Assembly (NCBI GenBank): GCA_021846145.1
Contig: JAJZCJ010000092.1
Span: forward strand, 1-10,938
Source: Bacillota bacterium
GTDB lineage: Bacteria > Bacillota > Bacilli > Alicyclobacillales > SLC66
Reading direction: 5' to 3'
DNA: 10,938 nt
Shown here: positions 1-5,990 of the stretch, piece after piece
Numbering within the stretch: position 1 is the stretch's first letter
Layout of the letters: every line of letters begins with the position of its first letter
Notes under the pieces: generated by a model
What the model was told of the DNA's origin: nothing
The model's database searches: none
The model's input: only the letters and a program-made list of their open reading frames with translations
Program-made: the position numbers and the translations under genes

Positions 1-2
1 GC

Positions 3-194
3 ATACATGATAGTGAAAGTCGTTCGCTAATTGCACAAGCACCCTTTTATGGCGAGAAAGTGTCTCCCCTTCTCCACTTGCTTCCGCTTCGACATCACTG
101 CGTGATTTGCGCAGGTAGATTGCAACTGATAACGGGTATGGCAACGCGTGCGCCTCCTCTTTTGACATGCAGTATATGTGTATGGAAGCAGTGA
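3..194 (+). CDS. Possible C-terminal fragment of an unrecognised protein with two CxxC pairs
   Basis: A reading frame is open from the left edge to a TGA at 192-194, giving 63 codons with no start visible. Its last 33 residues contain CVIC (codons from 99) and CSIC (codons from 168), separated by 19 residues and followed by a Trp near the C terminus. This spacing would suit a zinc ribbon. I do not recognise the family. The next gene starts 32 bases after this stop and has its own ribosome binding site, which fits a normal gene end. Against it, the frame is short, no start can be seen, and the composition is not clearly coding. It could be a chance open frame. Confidence 0.35.
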   Translation: MHDSESRSLIAQAPFYGEKVSPLLHLLPLRHHCVICAGRLQLITGMATRAPPLLTCSICVWKQ

Positions 195-211
195 AATGAA
201 AATTCACAAAT

Positions 212-217
212 AGGAGG
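212..217 (+). promoter_or_regulatory. Ribosome binding site AGGAGG for the 57-residue gene
   Basis: A perfect AGGAGG lies 9 bases before TTG at 227. Another in-frame TTG at 221 is only 3 bases from it, too close. The site is the main reason to accept the small TTG-start gene. Confidence 0.75.
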
Positions 218-226
218 AATTTGGAA

Positions 227-400
227 TTGACGAAAGGTAAGGACATTCAGGTAGTGGTGAAATTGCATTCGCGTGTGCTGGAAATGAGTGAAGAGGAGCG
301 ACGAAAATGGTTTCGCGAAGGAATTAAAAATCGCGATCCACAAGCGCTAGGGTTAATGACAGCGATCTCAACTATTAAGCAACCATTCATGACGTTTTAA
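227..400 (+). CDS. Small protein of 57 residues, function unknown
   Basis: TTG start with a perfect AGGAGG 9 bases upstream; stop TAA at 398-400. The product is basic and probably soluble. It begins MTKGKDIQVVVKLH, continues with a charged stretch (EMSEEERRKWFREG) that should form a helix, and ends with ALGLMTAISTIKQPF. There is no signal peptide, membrane span or cysteine. I do not recognise the family. It sits 50 bases before the PBP2-type gene on the same strand and may share its transcript, which hints at an envelope or sporulation link without proving one. The strong ribosome binding site and continuous plausible protein sequence argue for a real gene that length cut-offs would miss. Confidence 0.65.
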   Translation: MTKGKDIQVVVKLHSRVLEMSEEERRKWFREGIKNRDPQALGLMTAISTIKQPFMTF

Positions 401-402
401 GC

Positions 403-419
403 TACAATAGTTACAATAG
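403..419 (+). repeat. Tandem direct repeat TACAATAG-T-TACAATAG
   Basis: Two copies of TACAATAG, 9 bases apart, lie in the gap between the small gene and the PBP gene. Each copy contains a -10-like TACAAT, but I found no convincing -35 box 16-18 bases upstream of either. It may be a promoter element, a regulator half-site pair or chance. Confidence 0.35.
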
Positions 420-450
420 AATTTGAATTGATGAAGAAGTGGTGTGTGCA

Positions 451-2382
451 ATGAAAGAGGTTAACCAGCGCAGTAAAATGCTGCAAAAAACGGTGAAACG
501 AATGCAACTACTTTTTTTTACTGCGGCATTAGCAACATCGTCTTTGATCGTAAGACTTGGTTATTTACAGATTACAGAGACACAGCAATTTCAGAGCGAC
601 GTCTCTGTGCAAAATTTTAATTCCTTGGCTATTCCCGGGTCGCGCGGATGGATTTTCGATCGCGAAGGGGACGTCTTAGCTGCAGATATCCCTGTGTACC
701 AAATATCGTATATTAGGTATCCTAATGATTCACTGTTTGCTGCTCGCGTGGCGAAAGAACTAGCTCCTGTGATTGGAATAAAGGCTAAAAAACTGGAAAA
801 TATGATGCTTAATCAAGATCAGATGCAACCTACTGTCACATTGGTACAACAAGCCTCCCCGAAACAAATGGCTTTTGTCGCAGAACATCGGGATAATTTA
901 CCAGGCGTGCTTATGATGACAGTGCCACAGCGGGTATATCCGCTTGGGGAATTGGCTGCCCATGCGGTTGGCTTTATTGGTCCCATCCCAGCTAACGAAT
1001 GGAACCAATATCAACAAATAGGGTACCCAAAAAATGCACTAATAGGGCTTTCTGGATTGGAGGAATCCTATCAAAGTGTATTGAGAGGGCAATATGGTGA
1101 AGCAAAGATCCCAATTTCCCCTGCGGGAATTCCTTTAAATCAAGGGATTATCAGTATTCCTGCAAAAGCTGGGAATAATCTGATTCTGAATCTGGATGGA
1201 CCGTTGGAAAAAGTGGCAGAGCAGGCGCTTATTTCACGGATCAATTTTTTGCGCGGGTTGGGGGAGACCAATGTGCATTCAGGAACGATCGTAGTCTTGA
1301 ATGTGCACACAGGTGCGGTACTCGCGATGGCAAGTTATCCTACTTATAATCCTAATTGGTGGATTGGTGGTATTTCTAATCAGCATTATCAGGACTATTT
1401 GACAAAGAACGCAGGATTTAATCGTGCGATTTCTGGTGTGTATATGCCGGGTTCAACGCAGAAGATGTTGACAGCCATGGCTGCATTAACCAATCACGAA
1501 ATGACACCTAGGCTACTTGTTAATGATCAGGGTGGACTGCAGATTGGCACGTACTTTATGCATAACTGGAATCTTGGTGGGTTTGGATGGGTAGGATTAA
1601 AAGAAGCGATCGAAGTTTCGGATGACACGTATTTTTATCAAGTGGGTCTTAACATGGGGCATTTTAACACGAACAATCCGCCGTCCAACATCAGCGCTTG
1701 GCTTACGGGCGGTCGTGTGCAGGCACTCAATCAGATTAATCAGTTGGGCAAGAAATTTGGCCTCACTGCGCTCACAGGTGTTGACCTGCCAGGAGAGGTT
1801 CCTGGTTACGTGACGTATGCCAACCCACCTACGCTGTATGATTTACCTGCGGCGGCTATCGGTCAAGAAGAGGCGTATTCAACGATTGGCCTCGCTACTT
1901 ATATTGAAGCCATCGCCAATGGCGGGTACCGTTATCAGCCACAGATGGTGCATGAGATCACTACCTCTCAAGGGAAAGTGGTCAAGGTATTCAAACCTAA
2001 ACTTGTCGATAAGGTGCCAGTTAGCAAGCAATATTTAAAAATTATTCAGCAGGGATTGGAATTAGCCACGCACGGGGCACTTGGAACCGCAACTTATTAT
2101 TTTGGTCACGATCCTGTCAATGTGGCGGGTAAAACAGGCACGGCGGAATCTGGTCAACCGGGGCTCAACAATTCTGTGTTTGTTGGTTATGCGCCGTATA
2201 ATAATCCGCAGATAGCGGTGGCAGCTGTGATTCCCAATGTCACTGGGGAGGGATTTCGCGCTGCCGCGCCGATGGCTCAGCAGGTGATTGATGCGTATTT
2301 TGCGAAACCGGATCATCCGCTGACGAACCCCTCTAGTGAGTTCACGAAGCAGGTAATAAAGAATCATCATTTAAAGGGGTAA
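451..2382 (+). CDS. Class B penicillin-binding protein, PBP2/MrdA-type transpeptidase
   Basis: This is a D,D-transpeptidase that cross-links peptidoglycan stem peptides outside the membrane. From ATG 451 it has 643 residues. A basic N terminus is followed by one membrane span (about residues 20-40, LLFFTAALATSSLIVRLGYL). The dimerisation-domain motif RGWIFDREGDVLA comes next, then the transpeptidase domain with STQK (nucleophile Ser335), SDD (Ser390; the S-x-D variant is often seen in the PBP2 branch) and KTGT (Lys561). No PASTA repeats follow. The frame also has GTG at 439 and 442, but these leave no room for a ribosome binding site; AAGAAG at 434-439 is a weak site for ATG 451. The next gene starts 5 bases after the stop. 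Elongation-type or sporulation-specific use cannot be told apart from sequence. Confidence 0.93.
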   Translation: MKEVNQRSKMLQKTVKRMQLLFFTAALATSSLIVRLGYLQITETQQFQSDVSVQNFNSLAIPGSRGWIFDREGDVLAADIPVYQISYIRYPNDSLFAARVAKELAPVIGIKAKKLENMMLNQDQMQPTVTLVQQASPKQMAFVAEHRDNLPGVLMMTVPQRVYPLGELAAHAVGFIGPIPANEWNQYQQIGYPKNALIGLSGLEESYQSVLRGQYGEAKIPISPAGIPLNQGIISIPAKAGNNLILNLDGPLEKVAEQALISRINFLRGLGETNVHSGTIVVLNVHTGAVLAMASYPTYNPNWWIGGISNQHYQDYLTKNAGFNRAISGVYMPGSTQKMLTAMAALTNHEMTPRLLVNDQGGLQIGTYFMHNWNLGGFGWVGLKEAIEVSDDTYFYQVGLNMGHFNTNNPPSNISAWLTGGRVQALNQINQLGKKFGLTALTGVDLPGEVPGYVTYANPPTLYDLPAAAIGQEEAYSTIGLATYIEAIANGGYRYQPQMVHEITTSQGKVVKVFKPKLVDKVPVSKQYLKIIQQGLELATHGALGTATYYFGHDPVNVAGKTGTAESGQPGLNNSVFVGYAPYNNPQIAVAAVIPNVTGEGFRAAAPMAQQVIDAYFAKPDHPLTNPSSEFTKQVIKNHHLKG

Positions 2383-2387
2383 CCATT

Positions 2388-3728
2388 GTGTTTGCATCAT
2401 TTCATGAGGCCGTCGGCTATTTGTTTGCTAGTTATAATCAGGCGAAACCATTTCGCCAAGGGCTTTATGATCAAGAGACACGCACACCGCAATTTACAAG
2501 AAAATTGCTAGATAGCGTGGGAGCGCCGGATTTTTTTTCACACAACATTAAAGTGACTGGCAGTAAGGGCAAGGGTTCCACCTCCAGATTGATCGCTCGT
2601 CTTTTGGAAGCAAAGGGTTTGAAAGTGGGGCTATTTACTAGTCCTCACTTAGTGGATTTTACTGAACGCATCCGTGTAAATGGCGTGGCTATTTCTGAAG
2701 AGGAGTGGCTTAAGTGGCAGTGGCAACTCTATCCTTGGATTGAGTCGATGCGTGGTGTCATGAAGCCGCATGAGTACCTCGGACCAGTCGGGCTTGTGGC
2801 TTGTGTTGCTGCTCTTTATTTTAAGGATCAGCAGACAGATGTAAACGTGTTTGAATTAGGGCGCGGGGCGCGTTTTGATGATGTGAACCAGGTGGTGGGC
2901 GAACTTGCGGTAATCACACCGGTTCAGCTAGAACACCGTGAACTGCTTGGACCGGAACTTGGTGACATCGCATGGCATAAAACAGGAATTATTGAGTCAG
3001 GGATGAAGGCGGTGATCACTGCCCAGCAAGATCCGGTGGTACAAGCTATTATCCAAGAAGAAGCTCTGCGTAAAGAAGTCATGCTTGAATCATTAGGGGA
3101 TCACTTTCATTTTCAACAACTCAAGGTGGGTTTGGAGGGGACGAAGTTTGATCTAACCTCCAGTTACGCCAGCTATGAAAATATCAACCTGCAATTGTTA
3201 GGTAGAAATCAAGTGGAAAATGCCAGCGTGGCAGTGGTGGCAGTTGAAAAGTGGCTAGGACAGGCGGTGCCCGAAGAGGTGGTGCGGTCTGCATTTGTTG
3301 ATTTATGGTGGCCTGGGCGCATGCAGGTGCTCATGCGTTCACCTCAGGTGTTAATTGATGGGGCGATCAATCAAGAAAGTGCCGGGTATGTGCGTGAAGT
3401 GGTCGGCTTATTTGAAAATGTGCGCAAAGTTTTGGTCGTGGGCATTCCTGTGGATAAAGATGGATTTGGTGTCGTTGCGGAATTGGCTCCAGAAGTAGTA
3501 GAAATCTGGGTTACGAGGGCACAAAATCCCCACCTTGTTTTTGATTTGCCGCAATTGGTACAGGTGGCAAGTCACTTTGCACCGACGCATGTAGCAGAAA
3601 ACCTTGCTGATGCGCTTGCAGCTGCGCAAGGAGTGGCTGGTGCCGGAGGACTTGTCATCGTGACGGGCACGCAATCACTCGTGGCAGAAGCGATGCAATA
3701 CTATCAGGTGCCGACACGGCATTTGTAG
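2388..3728 (+). CDS. FolC/Mur-ligase-family protein, divergent folylpolyglutamate synthase-like ligase
   Basis: This is a 446-residue ATP-dependent amide ligase of the FolC fold. GTG start with AAAGGGG 8 bases upstream. Seen in order: P-loop VTGSKGKGST (Lys62; the usual FolC form is TGTNGKGS), SPHL and ERIRVNG, ELGRGARFDDVN at 156-167 (family EVGLGGRLDATN), LEH at 181-183 (family LDH), HKTGII with the expected carbamate lysine Lys198, GRNQVENA, WPGRMQ, and DGAIN at 324-328 where FolC has DGAHN. The fold and ATP site therefore look intact, but several substrate-side and catalytic-loop signatures are altered. The family normally adds glutamate to folates, but here another acid or amino acid substrate is possible. 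It is cotranscribed with the upstream PBP. Automatic annotation would probably call it folC. Confidence 0.8.
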   Translation: MFASFHEAVGYLFASYNQAKPFRQGLYDQETRTPQFTRKLLDSVGAPDFFSHNIKVTGSKGKGSTSRLIARLLEAKGLKVGLFTSPHLVDFTERIRVNGVAISEEEWLKWQWQLYPWIESMRGVMKPHEYLGPVGLVACVAALYFKDQQTDVNVFELGRGARFDDVNQVVGELAVITPVQLEHRELLGPELGDIAWHKTGIIESGMKAVITAQQDPVVQAIIQEEALRKEVMLESLGDHFHFQQLKVGLEGTKFDLTSSYASYENINLQLLGRNQVENASVAVVAVEKWLGQAVPEEVVRSAFVDLWWPGRMQVLMRSPQVLIDGAINQESAGYVREVVGLFENVRKVLVVGIPVDKDGFGVVAELAPEVVEIWVTRAQNPHLVFDLPQLVQVASHFAPTHVAENLADALAAAQGVAGAGGLVIVTGTQSLVAEAMQYYQVPTRHL

Positions 3729-3768
3729 CGGGAAACAGTGTAATCAATACAACCGCACATCCACACTC

Positions 3769-3897
3769 ATGAGTGCGTTTCGTCACCTCCATCACCCTCG
3801 TTTTCGGCAGGCAGCCATTCGCGAAAAAAGTGATGTGTACACGGCGTTGCGCATGCTCTTCTCAAAGAACGCAGCAACTGGCGTGGGGGTAGAGTAA
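3769..3897 (+). CDS. Doubtful 42-residue reading frame before spoVR
   Basis: ATG at 3769, stop TAA at 3895-3897 overlapping the spoVR ATG by one base (TAATG). The predicted peptide is basic (MSAFRHLHHPRFRQAAIREK, then a helix-like SDVYTALRMLFSK). No ribosome binding site precedes the ATG, and no other ATG, GTG or TTG occurs in this frame before the stop at 3661. I do not recognise it. The stop/start overlap is the only positive sign, since it would allow translational coupling to spoVR. It may equally be spacer sequence. Confidence 0.25.
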   Translation: MSAFRHLHHPRFRQAAIREKSDVYTALRMLFSKNAATGVGVE

Positions 3898-5297
3898 TGA
3901 AAAATGGTGAAATGGACAAATTCGAGGCCGCATTAGAGCAAGTTCTGCTTAAAGCCCAGTCCTTTGGACTGGACTTTTTTGAAATGCGGTTTGAGTTGGT
4001 ACCTGCGGAAATTCTGTATACATTTGGTGCGTATCAGGGCATGCCTACGCGCTTTTCGCATTGGACGTTTGGAAAATCCTTCTATAGAATGAAGATGGAT
4101 TATGATTTGGGGCTAAGCAAGATTTATGAGTTGGTCATCAATGCCGATCCGTGTTATGCGTTTCTCTTGGATAGCAACTCGTTTGTGCAAAATTTGATGG
4201 TGTCGGCACATGTATTGGCGCATGCTGATTTTTTCAAAAATAATGCGCTATTTGCGAAGACGCAAAGAGATGTGGTCAACCGCATGTCGGCAAGTAGCGA
4301 GCGTTTCCAACGCTATGAAATGCAGTACGGAAAAGCGGAGGTAGAAGCTTTTTTGGATGCGGCGCTTGCAATTCAGGAGCATGTGGACGCATCGATCAGT
4401 GCACGCAAACGGCGCGAACAAAAGCAGGGCAATCGTGAACAAACGGCGGAAAGATCGGAAGCGAAAACGATTGGACGTTATGATGATCTGTTTGCCTTAG
4501 ACAATTATTTGGCTCACGCAAATGGTAAAGAGCAACAGACGATACACGAACACGATGCCAATCGCAAAGAAGCATGGGAAAAGGATCTACTACACTACCT
4601 CATCCATCACAGTCCAGTGTTGACAGATTGGCAGCGTGATGTGTTGACGGTGTTGCGCGATGAGATGCTGTATTTTTGGCCACAGTTGGAAACGAAAATC
4701 ATGAATGAAGGCTGGGCCACGTATTGGCATCTGAGAATCATGAGAGAGATGGAACTGACAGATGATGAGTATCTAGATTTTGCGCGGATGCATGCAGGTG
4801 TCGTATTGCCGTCGAAAACTACTATTAATCCGTACTATGTGGGGTTGAAAATGTGGGAAGACATTGACCGCCGATACCCGAATTCTGACAAAATTTTCGA
4901 GGTGCGCGCCACAGAATCGGATGCTTCATTTTTGCGCAACTATTTGACCAAAGAACTTGTCGAAGAATTGGATTTGTATCTATATCAAAAAGTGGGCAAT
5001 GAGTGGCGTGTTGTCGATACAAATTTTGATAAAATTCGCGACATGCTTTGGCAGTCTCGCACGAATGGCGGGTATCCGGTGATTTATGTGCAGACAGACC
5101 GCGACCAATTATCTGGCGAATTGTACCTTTGGCACGCCTTTGAAGGCGTCGAACTGGACGCTAAGTATACGGAGAAGGCGTTGCCTCATGTCCAGCGGCT
5201 GTGGGGCAGAACCGTTCATCTGGAAACGCAGGTGGATGGTCGGGCGGTGCTTTTTAGTTGTGACGGGAAAAAAGTTAGTCGCCGCTTTCTAGCATAA
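3897..5297 (+). CDS. spoVR: SpoVR-family protein (stage V sporulation protein R)
   Basis: A 466-residue soluble protein of the SpoVR family. In Bacillus the family is needed for normal spore cortex formation; its biochemical activity is not settled. Family hallmarks are the N-terminal FEMRFELVPAEILYTFGAYQ and RFSHWTFGK, the HVLAHADFFKNN block (His105, His109), NEGWATYWH at 270-278, and HAGVVLPS plus INPYYVGLKMWEDIDRRY from residue 299. A charged Lys/Arg/Glu-rich linker lies at about 168-190. ATG 3897 is 7 bases after GGGGG. Length is normal for the family. Many genomes keep spoVR homologues near prkA and a yhbH/yeaH-type gene, but neither is visible here. The neighbours are instead a PBP and a FolC-like ligase, which still fits a cortex or envelope role. 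Confidence 0.93.
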   Translation: MKNGEMDKFEAALEQVLLKAQSFGLDFFEMRFELVPAEILYTFGAYQGMPTRFSHWTFGKSFYRMKMDYDLGLSKIYELVINADPCYAFLLDSNSFVQNLMVSAHVLAHADFFKNNALFAKTQRDVVNRMSASSERFQRYEMQYGKAEVEAFLDAALAIQEHVDASISARKRREQKQGNREQTAERSEAKTIGRYDDLFALDNYLAHANGKEQQTIHEHDANRKEAWEKDLLHYLIHHSPVLTDWQRDVLTVLRDEMLYFWPQLETKIMNEGWATYWHLRIMREMELTDDEYLDFARMHAGVVLPSKTTINPYYVGLKMWEDIDRRYPNSDKIFEVRATESDASFLRNYLTKELVEELDLYLYQKVGNEWRVVDTNFDKIRDMLWQSRTNGGYPVIYVQTDRDQLSGELYLWHAFEGVELDAKYTEKALPHVQRLWGRTVHLETQVDGRAVLFSCDGKKVSRRFLA

Positions 5298-5309
5298 GTT
5301 TGTGCTGTC

Positions 5310-5339
5310 GCGTCAACGCCAGTCCCGAGGCGTTGGCGC
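5310..5339. terminator. GC-rich hairpin between convergent genes
   Basis: An 11-bp stem (GCGTCAACGCC with GGCGTTGGCGC, one G-T pair) closes an 8-base loop. It sits 12 bases after the spoVR stop and 9 bases beyond the stop of the convergent thioesterase gene, so it may end transcription from both sides. Neither strand has a clear T-run after it, so it may work less well as an intrinsic terminator or mainly protect 3' ends. Confidence 0.55.
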
Positions 5340-5348
5340 AAAGGTAAT

Positions 5349-5822
5349 TTAGCGTTTGTGTTGTTTGTAAAAATGGGCAAGCGCAGTGGCAATCAGTTGA
5401 TCATTGTCATCGTACACATCAGTACGAAAAACAATGATGACATGGCTATTTTGGATGACATGAACCTTAGCTAACAATTCATCGTGTTCCCCAGGTTTAA
5501 TAAAGTCTACTGTGATATTTAAAGTAAATGCGCGTTCCACAGTTTGATCGATCAGAAAAGCGGTCTCGGCCATTGCGGTGTCAATAAAAGCGGTCATCAT
5601 TCCTCCGTGCAGAATGCCATAACGATTAAGTAACTCATCAGAAATAGTCATTGCATAGGAAAATGTGTTATTTTCCTCATTTACCGCCTTAAACCGCATA
5701 ATTTCTTGTACAAAAGCCAAAGGGTGATGATAGGTTGCTTTTTTGGCTTTGATCAGTCGTAAAATATCCTGAAGTTCATCTTCGGGTAAGTTTTCTATTT
5801 CGGACATAATTTCATTTAGCAA
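5349..5822 (-). CDS. PaaI-family hotdog-fold thioesterase
   Basis: A probable acyl-CoA thioesterase of 157 residues with a single 4HBT/PaaI hotdog domain. The signature NRYGILHGGMMTAFIDTAMAE (His72-Gly73-Gly74, with Asp81 in the usual acidic position) is followed by the central strand LNITVDFIKPG and a final strand ending TALAHFYKQ. The first 30 residues are an acidic, Leu/Ile-rich helix (MSEIENLPEDELQDILRLIK) ahead of the core domain. The frame could begin at 5897, but that TTG lies inside the -35 box. TTG at 5822 has GGAGGG 6 bases upstream. The ATG at 5807 is 21 bases from that site and is less likely. Substrate unknown. Confidence 0.85.
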   Translation of the reverse strand: MLNEIMSEIENLPEDELQDILRLIKAKKATYHHPLAFVQEIMRFKAVNEENNTFSYAMTISDELLNRYGILHGGMMTAFIDTAMAETAFLIDQTVERAFTLNITVDFIKPGEHDELLAKVHVIQNSHVIIVFRTDVYDDNDQLIATALAHFYKQHKR

Positions 5823-5828
5823 CGCTAG

Positions 5829-5834
5829 CCCTCC
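5829..5834 (-). promoter_or_regulatory. Ribosome binding site GGAGGG fixing the thioesterase TTG start
   Basis: Read on the minus strand, GGAGGG is followed by 6 bases and then TTG at 5822. The next in-frame ATG (5807) is 21 bases away, outside normal spacing. Confidence 0.7.
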
Positions 5835-5844
5835 AATGCAACAC

Positions 5845-5886
5845 GATACAATAAAAAATTTTAAATTTATAATATTATACTGTATC
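5845..5886. repeat. Inverted repeat GATACA / TGTATC flanking the -10 region
   Basis: GATACA at 5845-5850 and TGTATC at 5881-5886 are separated by 30 bases and bracket the -10 box and likely start point of the thioesterase gene. Such an arrangement could serve a repressor dimer pair, but the arms are only 6 bases and chance cannot be excluded. Confidence 0.3.
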
Positions 5887-5897
5887 ACAACAGTCAA
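5869..5897 (-). promoter_or_regulatory. Sigma-A-type promoter for the thioesterase gene
   Basis: On the minus strand, TTGACT (5892-5897) is followed after exactly 17 bases by TATTAT (5869-5874). The spacing is ideal and the surroundings are AT-rich. An overlapping TATAAT lies only 12 bases after the -35 and is less likely. The predicted transcript starts about 35-40 bases before the TTG start. Confidence 0.7.
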
Positions 5898-5974
5898 TTT
5901 TTATTGTTTTCAATTTGATAATAATTTGTATATAGTTAACCAATAAACTTGAACGCGGCCATGACATGCTGTGT

Positions 5975-5981
5975 AGAGGAG
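5975..5981 (+). promoter_or_regulatory. Ribosome binding site AGAGGAG deciding the second PBP start
   Basis: AGAGGAG is 9 bases before TTG 5991 and 12 before ATG 5994. The earlier in-frame candidates (TTG 5949, ATG 5961) have no such site, so the protein is shorter than the longest open frame by 14 residues. Confidence 0.65.
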
Positions 5982-5990
5982 TCTATTTGC

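Noticed and set aside
162..190. Promoter from TTGACA at 162-167 before the 57-residue gene
   Set aside because: No acceptable -10 box lies 16-18 bases downstream, and the site may be inside the coding end of the left-edge frame.
3661..3794. Minus-strand 45-codon frame beginning ATGGAGGTGACG in the spacer after the ligase-like gene
   Set aside because: Most of it is antisense to the end of the ligase-like gene, and there is no ribosome binding site before its ATG.
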